NCBI GenBank assembly: GCA_014058105.1
Contig: JACGCM010002659.1
Coordinates: 1,984,001-2,048,000 of the forward strand
Reading direction: 5' to 3'
DNA: 64,000 nucleotides
Origin: Kingdonia uniflora
Lineage: Eukaryota; Streptophyta; Magnoliopsida; Ranunculales; Circaeasteraceae
Below, one piece after another: positions 1 through 9,603 of this stretch (its first letter is position 1; every line of letters starts with the position of its first letter). The position numbers and the translations under genes are program-made. The notes under the pieces are model-generated. The model was not told where the DNA came from. It did no database searches and was given only the letters and a program-made list of their open reading frames with translations.

Positions 1-389
1 CTCACTTGGTTTTTCTCCTCAAAAAATAATGTTGAACCTTACTTTCTAAGGTATAACCTTGCTTTTTTACGTCCGGATCGGGCACCTAAGTGTTGGGCAT
101 CTGTTTGTATTCTAATCGGGCGCCTAAGGTCTGGGAGCCCAATTATTTATTTTCAAAAAAAAAATCAAATCGAACCCCTAAGATCGGGCGCCCAATTGTT
201 TTTTCTTAAAATAATCAAATAGGGCACCTAACGTTTAAGAACCTGATGGAAAAAAAATTGAAACGAGGGCCCAACATTTAGGCACCTGTAAAAAATACCA
301 ACTTAGATATTGTTGGATGAAATTAAACCTCACTCAGTTGGATTTTGGCTTTTTCAACCCTACTGAGTGAGGTACATTAGGAGATGCTC
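1..389. mobile_element. Right part of a Tourist/Harbinger-like MITE, cut by the window edge
   Basis: The right end reads, on the minus strand, GAGCATCTCCTAATGTACC and is followed by TTA, the usual 3-bp target of PIF/Harbinger-type elements. A subterminal CTCACTCAGT/ACTGAGTGAG pair (about 331-370) can fold. The interior (about 75-240) holds imperfect direct copies of a GGGCGCCTAAG-type motif separated by A-rich stretches. There is no coding capacity. The left end is outside the window, so the target duplication cannot be tested. The terminal GAGCATCT is shared with the larger Harbinger element starting at 1389. Confidence 0.55.
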
Positions 390-513
390 TTAGACTTCAA
401 AACCGCTGGAGACAACTAACCTAGAGCTCCCTATTATACCCGTCATCGTAAATCTGAGTTTATCATATGCCCCTATAATCCTTCTTTTTCTCAGACAACA
501 ATTCAATAATTAC

Positions 514-544
514 ATACACACACACACTCTCTCTCTCTCTCTCT
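514..544. repeat. CA/CT compound microsatellite
   Basis: A short (CA)n run passes directly into (CT)n. It lies about 30 bases before an ATG at 573, a position typical of pyrimidine-rich 5' leaders in plant genes. A second short CTCTCTCTAGA block follows at 559-568. Confidence 0.8.
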
Positions 545-572
545 AGAAACCAAGTTTCTCTCTCTAGAATCT

Positions 573-1066
573 ATGGCAATCGCTTATCCAATAAGTAGGG
601 TTGGCCCTGAGATTAGTAGAGCCAAAGGCGAGGTCGAAAAATGGGCCTTCTCGGGAGAAATTTCTTTTTAGGCATTTTCAAAGCAAAATTTTGGGAAAAA
701 ATAAAATAAAGCAAGGTTAGAATTGAACCTTTGTCCTTAAGATCTAATCTGGACACTCTAAAAATTGAGTTATCTTATATGAAAACCAAAGATATGGGCC
801 TCTTTGTATACACTACTAACAAATTTTGGATCCCCTATTTTGGGTAAAATTTGTGGGACCCTAGGCGGTCGCCTCTTGCGCTTATAGCCAGGGTCGGGAC
901 TACCGATAGACCCCCACTCCCAACCTCCTTACAGACCTCACCAAGCTCCTCCAACTCTCACTCCACCGCAGTAATTTCTCCGTCAGCCACCGCCACCCGA
1001 TTCTTCAACACCCAACTCCCAAATACACGACATAGGCAACATCATCGATACCAAACGCAACCTTGA
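573..1066 (+). pseudogene. Possible 5' exon of a host gene with an organelle transit peptide, interrupted
   Basis: An ATG at 573 after a CT-rich leader opens a few codons (MAIAYPISR). The frame is then broken by a roughly 300-bp repeat (598-900). Beyond it, an open stretch at about 900-1066 is rich in Ser, Thr, Pro and Arg and contains ATRFFNTQLPNT. A hydroxylated, Arg-containing N-terminus followed by a FNT-type motif resembles the transit region of plant mitochondrial small heat-shock proteins. No alpha-crystallin domain follows; the frame closes at 1066 and the Harbinger element starts at 1389. The small-HSP idea is a guess from a short motif. It could equally be unrelated low-complexity sequence. 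Confidence 0.2.
598..902. repeat. Short dispersed repeat with GGCCCTGA-type ends
   Basis: The segment begins GGGTTGGCCCTGAG and ends GCCAGGGTCGGGAC, an imperfect inverted pair (about 7 of 12 bases). Its interior is AT-rich and non-coding. It interrupts an otherwise continuous ATG-initiated sequence, which suggests an insertion, but I cannot define a target duplication. The family is not recognised with certainty. Confidence 0.35.
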
Positions 1067-1385
1067 CATTGGTCGTCATCAACAAGACGACCAATACATC
1101 TGACATCTCTCATGGTTGTGACGCAGATCCAAACTATTAAATAATTTTAGAGATTGTGGGAATTGCATTTTTGTGCATAATTAGCATAGCAAAATGAGAT
1201 AGAAATGGGAGAAAAAGAGAAAAAATGAAGTCTTCATGATGGAGAAGATAGTGTAATGGGGGAAAGAGGTAGAGTTCCCGCCCTCCCTTTACATTGTATT
1301 TTAGACATTGAGAATTGCGCATGTCATTGCCTAATCATTTAATCACAGATCTGAATTTCTTGCACTATAAATGCTCATGAAGTAG
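1067..1385. other. Gene-free AT-rich spacer
   Basis: No coding frame with family resemblance, no repeat and no RNA gene is visible between the broken exon and the TAA preceding the Harbinger element. Confidence 0.6.
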
Positions 1386-1388
1386 TAA

Positions 1389-1413
1389 GAGTATCCACAC
1401 AGCTAGGTGGATT
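1389..1413 (+). repeat. Left terminal inverted repeat of the Harbinger element
   Basis: Starts GAGTATCC and continues AGGTGGATT, matching the complement of the right end. The preceding TAA at 1386-1388 is the likely target-site copy. Confidence 0.75.
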
Positions 1414-1859
1414 CTGACGTGCCAAGGTGGATTTGCAAATCCACCCTCATCTTCAAGCAATCCACCTCCCAGTAGCTAGGTAAATTCGATGACATGGCCA
1501 CCCAATATCCACCCTGAGGGTGGATTCTCTACCCTCAAGGTAGATTTTTGGTGAATTCGTGTCGCGCCCTTCTGAACCACGTGTAGCCTATTCACCAATA
1601 AGATGTTGCCACGTGTCAACAATTTAGTGGCTCCCATTGTCCGTACTTTAAAACTCCGCGTAGACACAACGGCCATGATTAAATCACGTGGATGGCTGAG
1701 ATTAAAAAATTTTCAAATGGCTAGTTTTGCTGCGCGGTTCAGAAGTGCGCGGCAAAAGCCTGCATGAAAAATACTCAAGTTCCCCTTTATTTCTTGGTTT
1801 TTCCCTGATTAAACTTCTTCAACAAGTGCTCAACGGCTATAAACGGCTAGTTTTTTCTC

Positions 1860-1869
1860 TATTTATAAA
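1860..1869 (+). promoter_or_regulatory. Candidate TATA box of the nuclease gene
   Basis: TATTTATAAA lies about 105 bases before the ATG at 1970 (MSEEIIVNLL). Two copies of an ACGGCTA motif sit immediately upstream (1832-1838 and 1843-1851). The same motif, inverted, flanks the start of the oppositely oriented ORF1. Confidence 0.45.
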
Positions 1870-1969
1870 CCCCATTCATCTTCAACTCTCTTACTCTTCT
1901 ACAATCAACTCATTCATCTTATATCTCAAAAACTTAACTTTCTTCATTTTTATTAATATTTGCCGAATC

Positions 1970-3352
1970 ATGTCTGAGGAAATCATTGTTAACCTACTCA
2001 AGTCTGACACACATCACTCTCATCTTGGGAGTCATCATCTTCATCATTGTCCATAAGCGTAGAGCTCTTCTGACGTCAAATTGAGTTGCTGCACGAGTAT
2101 AGCAAGATTATGATTGAGATAGGAGAAACAAAAGAAAAAGAGTAAGAGGCGATATCATCACGGAGGTGGGGAGGTAGTAAAAGGGGAAGGATTGACAAAC
2201 GGAAAGGCCGTGATCATAAATTGGGGAAATTTAGCCTTAACTGGGATTACTTTGGTGATAACCCAAGATTCAAAGGTATCTCATTTCGTCGTCGATTCCA
2301 TATGAGCGAAGATGTGTATCAGCGTATTTATGATCAAATACTTTCTTCGAACCCCTATTTAATTTAAAGAGAAAATGCCGCAAAGACCATGGGTTTATCC
2401 TCACACCAAAAGATAACGTGCGCACTTCGCATATTATGTTACGGTACGAGCGTAGACGCCCAAGAAGAATACCTTCAGATTGGGGAGTCTACGGGTATTT
2501 TGTTCTTGAAAGAATTTTGTAAGACTATTATAAAATAATTTAAAGCTCAATACCTTAGATATCTAAATGAATACGATACATTACACTTGTTAGAAGTGAA
2601 TGGATCACGTGACTTCCCGGGGATGTTAGGTAGTTTAGATTGTATGCATTGGAAATGGAATAATTATCCTACCGGTTGGGCAGGACAATATACCGGGTAT
2701 AAATAAATCCCAACGGTGATTTTAGAAGCGGTTGCATCCCAAGATCTTTGGATTTGGTACGCATTCTTTGGGGTGCCCAGTTCGAACAACGACGTGAATG
2801 TCTTACATTAAGGGTGGCTTTTCAACAACTTTTCTAATAGAGTTGTGCCGCCATGCAATTATAATATAGGCATGGTACGATACAATATGTGTTATTACTT
2901 AGTAGATGGAGTTATCCAAAATGGTAAACACCTGTTCAAACCATAAGAAATCCGTCCAACGATGCCGAAAGACATTTTTCGATAATGCAAGAAGTATGCC
3001 GGAAATACTAGAGCGTGCTTTTAGGGTATTACAAATTAGATTTCAAATAGTAGCACACGGTGCGCAATTTTAGAAACCTAGTGATCTAGGAAATATTATG
3101 TACGCATGTATATTAAACCTACACAATATGATCGTCGAAGATGAACGTCATACTTACATCCGGCAAATGGACATTGATCCCAAGTTTAGAAAATCCTTGA
3201 ATACTTGGAAGGAAGACTTAAATCAAAGACACGCGATCAACATTATGGCAGAGTACATCCAGAAGGTTTATGAAATTGGAAATGAAAAAGCTCATTTTCA
3301 ATTACGAGATAAACTTATCGCGCATTTATGGAATCGAAAAGGGGCGGAGTAA
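1970..3352 (+). pseudogene. PIF/Harbinger DDE nuclease (ALP1-like transposase), broken
   Basis: This is the transposase nuclease that would cut the element ends and insert it elsewhere. Conceptual translation gives the family landmarks in order: an FRRRFHMSEDVYQRI-type N-terminal segment (about 2285), QKITCALRILCYG, the hallmark GMLGSLDCMHWKWNN with the first catalytic Asp (about 2620-2660), TVILEAVASQDLWIWYAFFG, NDVNVL with the second Asp (about 2790), and the C-terminal ACILNLHNMIVEDE (3101-3142) followed by LRDKLIAHLWNRKG. In-frame stops occur near 2368, 2539 and 2704, and frame changes occur near 2060 and 2820-3090. The gene is dead as read. It converges on ORF1, whose 3' end lies at 3600. 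Family assignment is secure; the exact start is not. Confidence 0.9.
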
Positions 3353-3599
3353 TTGTAGTCTTCATCATTGTTTGTTTATTTTCTAAAGTAATGTATTTTG
3401 TTTCCAAGTTTAATGTTGAAGTTGTAATGTATTTTATTTCCAAGTCTTCATCATTGTAACACTTTAAGGAAACATGGTTTACTGCTTCTGTTTTTTGATT
3501 TTGCAACAATTTTACCGATTACGAGCCATTAATAACAATTTTATTTAAAGAATAAAATTACATAGAACTTAATAACTACTATTAACGTTAAGGATTACA
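3353..3599. other. Convergent 3' region between nuclease and ORF1
   Basis: About 250 AT-rich bases between the two stop codons. A partial direct repeat is visible: AATGTATTTTGTTTCCAAG (3391) and AATGTATTTTATTTCCAAG (3427). It probably holds the 3' untranslated ends of both transcripts; I see no other gene. Confidence 0.6.
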
Positions 3600-5278
3600 T
3601 CAATCTTCATCACTAGAAACATCGTCACCACTTGGACACTGCTCCTTCAACTTCTTCAAATATTCTTTAATTTATTTGCTTCTTTATCTGACGCCTTTGT
3701 ACCGGTAGTAGGCTACTTGGGTTCGTTGGCATCACCTTAACCATATGCGCATCGTTGATGGCTTTTTTTAGTTAGCTCTGTTTTATGCCTCCTTTGAATC
3801 TCAGCCTCTCTAGCCAACTTTAGTTCCTCTCGTGCTCTAGCTCTAGCTTCCTTTTCCTCTTTCTTCTGCTCATTTATATCATTCCATGACCTTATCATGT
3901 TGGTCATTGTCTCAAGCATCCTCTTCCCCCAATAACCTACACTTGACTTTGCCGCTTCTTTTGCCTTGTATTTTTTATTTGCCATTCGGTTGTACATCCT
4001 CACAAGAATATAGTGGTGCATCCACGTCGATAGAATCATCTAGAATTGTGATATTTGGAGTTCCAGATGAAGGTACTTCAAGATCGATATTGGTGGAGTT
4101 ACCCGGGATATCGTTAAAATTTGACTTCCTAGCGACGTTGCGGCCGGGTTGCCCGATGTGATAAATTTGTGACCATTTTGGGCAAGTTTCCAAAACTTTG
4201 TACGTTTCCCCAAGTGTAAATGGTTTGTGTTGTAGTTGAAACAATGTATCGTATGTCATATGTTCCTAAAAATCAAGTTAGAAAAATTTTTAGAGTATGA
4301 TTCACCTTTGAACATTAATAAAATGAGAAAAATAAATAAAATACTTATGAAGTCAGCCGTTCCAATACGGGTATGATGTCAGCTCTCAAGGTCTTGAATG
4401 ATGCCTCTAAAAATTAAACATTCCTTATTGAACCGCCCCTTATACGCACAATTGACACCGTTGTACAATCGCCACATCGATTGGTCAATATAGAAGGGGT
4501 TAAATTGATCACACACCTTGAACCAAAATATTGCGGCGTTTTGGTTACTCGTGGTAGCGAAGTTTTGAGACACTTGGGACCAAGCGCATGCAAGATTTAC
4601 AAAGACATCAGTCGACCAATTATTAGAGTTGGAGTATTGTCCTTTGTCGTCATGAACTTCCTCAGAAGCCACAACTATACCCTCAACTACAATAGGTGTC
4701 GATGCCATTTTTCTTTTAAACTTTGCCTTCTCACGCGTATTACTTCTCGTGAGAATCGGATTGAGTTCCTCAGCCTCAGGTACATCCTCAACTATAAAAG
4801 GTGTCGATGCCGTCTTTCTTGTAGACTTTTCCTTCCCGCGTGTATTACTTCTTGTGAGAACCGGATTGAGTTCTTTGGCGATGATCGGAGAGACAACCGA
4901 AGATGCAACCGGCGATGTATTAAGATTTAAATCATTTAAACCCCATGTACCTTACATTGGCGTGGTACTCGACTTCCACCAGTGAAACCAGTTTGAGATG
5001 AATAATATGAATTCCCCGGTTGAGGGTACGAGCCCGTATAGCCATCAAATTGAGGGCAATATCCTTGGGTAATGAGGGTAATATACATGGGTTTGAGATT
5101 AAAATTGATTGTCGAGTGCCGGGAATAGCTGGCGAACATACCTTAGATCTTGGGAAGTGTTTAGCTTTTGCAACGGATCACTCGTTCCGAATTGAGGAGG
5201 AAAGACATTTTCTTGTTGGTTCGTATTGGAGGATTAAGAGTGGTTTTGAGAATTAGATTTGAAGCTTGAGGAAGACAT
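3600..5278 (-). pseudogene. Harbinger ORF1: Myb/SANT-like protein with NAM-associated tail, broken
   Basis: PIF/Harbinger elements need this second protein, which binds the element ends and brings in the nuclease. The minus-strand translation starts with MSSSSSNLILK (ATG at 5276-5278) and has a Gly/Tyr/Ser-rich stretch near 5060. A trihelix/SANT-like domain follows: NWSTDVFVNLACAWSQVSQN, AAIFWFKVCDQFN and MWRLYNGVNCAYKGRFN (about 4390-4630). The tail is charged and helical (EEKEARARAREELKLAREAE, about 3780-3850) and ends at a TGA at 3600-3602. Stops and frame changes occur near 5140-5180, 4730-4930 and 4260-4380; a roughly 100-bp segment coding NSIRFSREV-like peptides appears twice (about 4735-4830 and 4835-4900). 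Plant annotations often call such genes glutathione S-transferase T3-like, a misnomer. Confidence 0.8.
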
Positions 5279-5355
5279 AGTGGTTAAGTTCTTAAGGTAA
5301 GGAGAGAAAAAAGCATAGAAGATTAGAAGGGAGGAGAGTGTAGGAGAAAAATGAT

Positions 5356-5363
5356 TTTTATAG
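5356..5363 (-). promoter_or_regulatory. Candidate TATA box of ORF1
   Basis: On the minus strand CTATAAAAATC lies about 80 bases before the ORF1 ATG at 5278. Two AACTAGCCGTT motifs (5372-5382 and 5402-5413) lie just upstream, the inverse of the AACGGCTAG motif before the nuclease TATA. Confidence 0.4.
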
Positions 5364-5445
5364 TTAAAGACAACTAGCCGTTAATATGGCCATCAACAAG
5401 TGTCCAAAAAAAACTAGCCGTTTTCAATTTCTATTCGAACATAAT

Positions 5446-5610
5446 TGTTTTCTGTTCTAATATATTTTGGCCTGAGGTGTTTTATTCGAATACATTTCGG
5501 CCTAAGGTATTTTAATTGAATAGATTAAAATCTATTCTAATACATTTCAGCCTGTGGTGTTTTATTCGAATAGATTAAAATCTATTCGAATTTTTTTTTA
5601 TTCGTGTTCG
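5446..5610. repeat. AT-rich minisatellite inside the Harbinger element
   Basis: Imperfect direct copies of a roughly 50-70 bp unit built from ATTTCGGCCTRAGGTRTTTTATTCGAATA and GATTAAAATCTATTCGAA. The unit contains self-complementary TTCGAAT pieces, so single strands could fold. It lies between ORF1 and the 3' end of the mobile domain gene. Confidence 0.65.
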
Positions 5611-5694
5611 AAACTTATTCTTTTTGAACAGAGGCGCGATTCAGCCTCTTTCTTTAGGCGCTTAAGAAAAAATATTTAACAAAACTAGATTAAA

Positions 5695-5832
5695 CAAGAT
5701 TAATACTAAAGATATTTTAAACAAAACATAATTTAAATAAAGCATAGTTTAAACAAAACATAGTTTAAACAATATTAATATATATCATAGTTTAAACAAA
5801 ACATAAATCAAAGTTCTAAATAAAACATAGCC
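5695..5832. repeat. Short tandem AAACAAAACATAGTTT repeats
   Basis: Five to six imperfect copies of an AAACAAAACATAGTTT-type unit directly behind the stop codon of the mobile domain gene, probably in its 3' untranslated region. Confidence 0.6.
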
Positions 5833-7820
5833 TAATTAGGACGACCTCTCTTCATTTGGCGGACGTGTCTGCTACGTGCAAGACTCTCATCATAGGTACA
5901 TTACATAAATGGCTCTGTCTGGTAGGAAATGGGCATCTCAGCTAGTCTCTCGGACGTCTCTCAGATGATCTTATCTCTCTACCACAGCTGTTCCTCAAAC
6001 TCAGAATTGTGGTCAACTAGTTGCCTCGAGTCTTCATATGCCGCATACTGCATTCCTTGGGATTGATGCCACAACTGATCCATACTATACGTAGGTAGAC
6101 ACGGATATCGTACCTGCATCGCCAGGATCGGTACCCGTCTATGTTGAATTCTCGTTCCTGCCATATCCATGAACCATCCCATATCATGTAGATCATTGGT
6201 CGCCTAAATATCATATTCTTGCACCTGTGAAGACGTAGCTAAACTCGACGTAGGTGGAAAGTGCACATCGGGCCTCACTAGATCATTCCTGACGGTCCAA
6301 ATATTTCCCACCCTCTTTACTAAACTGCAACCGATCTTGGGATTTGGATGAACGGCACGCCAATATGTCATGTAATCTACATCTGGTACAAGATAATCGC
6401 GACCATCATAGAAGTCCACATCTTTCAGACCCTGATATAACTCTCGATCGTACCTTGGGAATTTTATAATCTCCTGAGGGGGGTCATAGGGCGCACTATC
6501 TTGCCCGGTCATTTGGCGTATACACCGATCTCCTAAATACTAAAGCGTACCGTACCCGTATGGGACTGACACCAATGGAACCATTTGGAAGCTCAGCGCT
6601 GATGCAGCTGTTACCTCTGGATAGATTAATTGCCTTGACCTGTGGCATGGTTACCAATCTAAGTTGGCTTTGTCATTCCATTCTATCATATCTCTGATCA
6701 CAACAAAAGAGTAATGGATTTCAGACCCCGTACTCGCCCTTTCATCTCTCCACGCACCCATACGGGGATAAATATGGTTAAAGTTTTGTACCTTAACTAG
6801 ATACATTCCAGCCCAACAGTACTCAAAGAACCAGAACTCCAACATCGCATAAAATCCGGGGATCGATTTCTTCACCTTCCCGTCCCTTAAAACTGAGACT
6901 TCATCAAGCCGCCATAATCGACGTATCCCAGTCAAAAGGCGACGTACCAAGAATATTGTAGTTTGTCAAGGCTACAAGATAACCTGCCTAATGAGATGTA
7001 CTACCATTTGAGAAAAAGAGATTATCCATCATATAGGCAATAAATTCCCGTGTATACACGATATCCATTTGTGAGTAGCAATTGTGGAGACATGGATTCA
7101 AAGGCTTTTTCTACCTTTTAAAATAGGAAAGAGTGATGTTACCGTACCTGATGTCAGAGCTTGTAATTATCGGGAACTTCTTTTCTGCTTCCTCTAACTT
7201 GGAGCACCTCTCGTCGTATAGGAGTTCGCTGCCCTTCCCGAAAGATATGCCCGTTAGCATGACGAACTCTAACGTTGTAAAACTCAGTTCCCCACAAGGG
7301 AAGTGAAAGGTATGGGTGGAAGGCCACCACCTTTCCACGAGAGTATGAATGAGACGGTTATCTGAGTTTTCTGCCTTAATCGAGCAAAACTCCTCAAAAC
7401 CCATATCATCGACCAACTTCTTCAACGTCGGGTACACGTCAATCTATTGGTACCACTTTAGCACCTTATCCAATGATCCCCTACACGGTAATTCATCTTG
7501 GTTCTGATAAAAAAATTACATTTACACGTTAGAAGTTCATTCGGGTAATTCATCTTGCAATATACGTTAATAATACTTAAAATTTACATAAAACTTACTG
7601 GCATTTCCTCCGATTCGACAGAAATATGGACCTAGCCGTCTGGGATGATATCTACTCGGTTCAACTCTTCGAGCGATGGGGTGGGATCGTTGTCCGACGT
7701 CAATTGTAACGGCCAAATATTTGTTACTTCGGCGTTCCCCCTTAATTTTACTTTCGCTCTTTTGTTGGGTTTGGTTTTGGAAATACTTAAGAACGGTCGC
7801 GAACTAGACGAACCCGACAT
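5832..7820 (-). pseudogene. Plant mobile domain (PMD/MAIN-like) gene inside the Harbinger element, broken
   Basis: Minus-strand translation begins MSGSSSSRPFLSISK (ATG at 7820) with a basic N-terminus. After a candidate intron the plant mobile domain core is clear: YPTLKKLVDDMGFEEFC, LIHTLVERWWPSTHTFHF and LSFTTLEFVMLTGI (about 7200-7440). Then come YLVALTNYNI, a region ending LDEVSVLRD, PGFYAMLEFWFFEYCWAGMY and a C-terminal part with GRDYLVPDVDYMTYWR. The product ends SRHVRQMKRGRPN at a TAG (5832-5834). Stops and frame changes occur near 7080, 6950-6990, 6650, 6200 and 5970. Host members (MAIN, MAIL1) act in silencing and genome stability, and related copies ride on plant transposons. Here the gene lies between ORF1 and the right inverted repeat, in the same orientation as ORF1, as element cargo. 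Confidence 0.85.
7512..7598 (-). other. Candidate intron in the mobile domain gene
   Basis: On the minus strand a GTAAGTTTTATG donor follows the codons for VESEEMP (about 7596). A TTTTTTTATCAG acceptor precedes NQDELPCRGSLDKVLKWYQ. Splicing here joins the N-terminal part to the mobile domain in one frame, which supports the model. Confidence 0.5.
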
Positions 7821-8238
7821 TTTTAAGTGATTAATAGAAGAAATGGGTTGGGTTGGGAAACTTGCGGAGTAAGGTTGGGTTTGCCTTGGGTTAAACTTCA
7901 AATACTTGAGATATGCCTTTGTCTTTAGAAATAACACTTAGAAAAACAACTATAAGTATAAGCCTAAAAGCTTACAGTGTTATGTCGCGCAATTCTGAAC
8001 TGCGCAGCTAAAATTTTTTTTTAAATTGACGTGTCATTTTCTTATTGGCTGGTAGTGCCACGTGGTTTAGAAGTGCACTAGAGAGTTAGAAGGCTGAAAT
8101 TAAAATACGTGGACATCTTGAGCGTTGGTTCTTGCGCGCGGTTCTGAACAGCGCTTGGTGAATTCACCTTGGTTTTTTTACACAACTGCTGTGGGTGGAT
8201 TTGGGATGGGTTGGATTCACTCTAGTTTTGGGAAAATC

Positions 8239-8264
8239 CACCCACCCAACTGCAGTAGATGCTC
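8239..8264 (-). repeat. Right terminal inverted repeat of the Harbinger element
   Basis: Ends in GATGCTC; the complement begins GAGCATCTACTGCAG. TGA at 8265-8267 follows, against TAA on the left, so one base of the duplication has changed. Confidence 0.75.
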
Positions 8265-8267
8265 TGA

Positions 8268-8789
8268 CCGGTTATATGGTGTGCACTAAAGGGTAAAGGG
8301 TAAAAGAGACCATTCAAACAAAAAAGACCAGTCAACTAAAGTCAAAGCAAGGTCAAAGGAAGTTTGGGTTCAAAGTTGGAGTTAAGCCAACTCCGGGGGG
8401 CAATTGTCATTTCAACTTAACTAATAGGGGCAAGAGCAAATTTGCTCAAATATTAATTCTTAGCAAGTATTTAGATCTCAACCGAAACTGTAATATTACT
8501 CTAAGATGTCTAAACATTTAAGAATAATATAGTCCAAGCCTCAGTTACATACAAATAAAATATTTCATGTTCTTTGACCATAAGGTACTCCCTGCCAGGA
8601 GTGAAACCACTAAAAGACTCACCCGGGTCCGTGGTAAAATTTGAAGAAAAAAAAATAGAATCGTTTTGGAGTTTGAACTTCTCTGCCTTTCCCTCTCTTT
8701 CAGACAAAACCCCACCTCTCTTCCTCCACAAACAAACCATGTCTACTGAGGAATTTATCTCTCTAAGCAAACCTATGTAGCCATGTTAC
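8268..8789. other. Spacer between Harbinger and hAT remnants
   Basis: No gene recognised. It contains a direct GGGTAAAGGGTAAA repeat near 8290, a GTCAACTAAAGTCAAAGCAAGGTCAAAGG run of TCAA words near 8330, and a pyrimidine-rich stretch near 8690-8740 that may be a leader of the hAT gene. Confidence 0.5.
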
Positions 8790-8973
8790 TGATAAAATTT
8801 ATCTCTCTCTAAGTTCTCTTTGGTGGTCTATTTTTCCCTTTGTTCTCACCAATTTCCTCCTTATCTAGGTCTAACGGGCATCAACATCTTATATTGCGCC
8901 TCAGATATTGGTTCACCAACTCGCTATCATCACTTCGGTATCCTCGAAGTCTTAACTTGTAAGTTTTTCCCTA

Positions 8974-9600
8974 ATTTTACTGATTTAAATTGGGGGTTTA
9001 TCTTTTAGTGATTGGAATTGGGGTTTATCTCTTGACACTTACTTATATCAATTGGGGTTTAGCCTTATCTCTAACTGATTGAATTGGGGTTTAGGTTTAT
9101 CTCTTATTGAGTTGAATTGGGGGTTTATCTCTTAGTGATTGAAATTGGGTTTTATCTCTTAACTCTTACTGATATTAATTAGTGTTTATCTCTTACTAAT
9201 TTAAATTGGAGTTTGAAATGTATTTCAAATTCTAATATTTTTTACACCTTTTAGGCTTATATCTTATTGCTGTAGGTTAGAATGTATAGAAAAATTTCAT
9301 CATTTTTCAAGATATCAAATGACATTCAATCGAATTAGGGGTTTATCTCTAACTGATTGAATTGAGGTTTGGGTTAATCTCTTATTGATTTGAATTGGGG
9401 GTTTATCTCTTAATGATTGAAATTGGGGCTTATCTCCTGATTTTTACTGATATTAATTAGGGTTTATCTCTTACTGATTTGAATTGGAGTTTAAAATGTA
9501 ATTCAACTTCTAATGTTCTTTACACATTTTGGGATTGTATCTTATCGTTCTAGGTTAGAATGCATAGAATAATTCATCATTTTTTATAAGATATCAAATG
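8974..9600 (+). repeat. Tandem repeat filling a candidate first intron of the hAT gene
   Basis: After a good donor (AACTTGTAAGTTTTT at about 8956) the sequence repeats a roughly 35-bp unit of the type TTGGGGTTTATCTCTTACTGAT. A larger unit of about 270 bp is present twice: AATTGGAGTTTRAAATGTA starts near 9208 and near 9481, and both copies run through AGGTTAGAATG and AGATATCAAATGACA. The layout suggests a 5' leader exon, then an intron grown by slippage and one segmental duplication, before the coding exon. Confidence 0.7.
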
Positions 9601-9603
9601 ACA

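Larger units (their letters stand above)
1389..8264. mobile_element. PIF/Harbinger DNA transposon carrying three genes (6.9 kb)
   Basis: The left end is GAGTATCCACACAGCTAGG and the right end, read on the minus strand, is GAGCATCTACTGCAGTTGG; they align with few mismatches. They are flanked by TAA (1386-1388) and TGA (8265-8267), a one-mismatch version of the 3-bp duplication of this superfamily. Subterminal blocks also mirror each other: GGTGAATTC next to TTCTGAAC near 1550 and again, inverted, near 8130-8165. Inside are a DDE nuclease (+), a Myb/SANT-like ORF1 (-) and a plant mobile domain gene (-). All three are decayed. The first two define the superfamily; the third is not one of its standard genes. 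Confidence 0.85.

Noticed and set aside
4481..4930. 149-codon plus-strand frame
   Set aside because: Antisense to the Myb/SANT-like ORF1, whose minus-strand translation has clear domain motifs.
8380..8900. Left terminus of the hAT element
   Set aside because: No CAGGGG-type end or CTCCTCCT octamer copy found; boundary left open.
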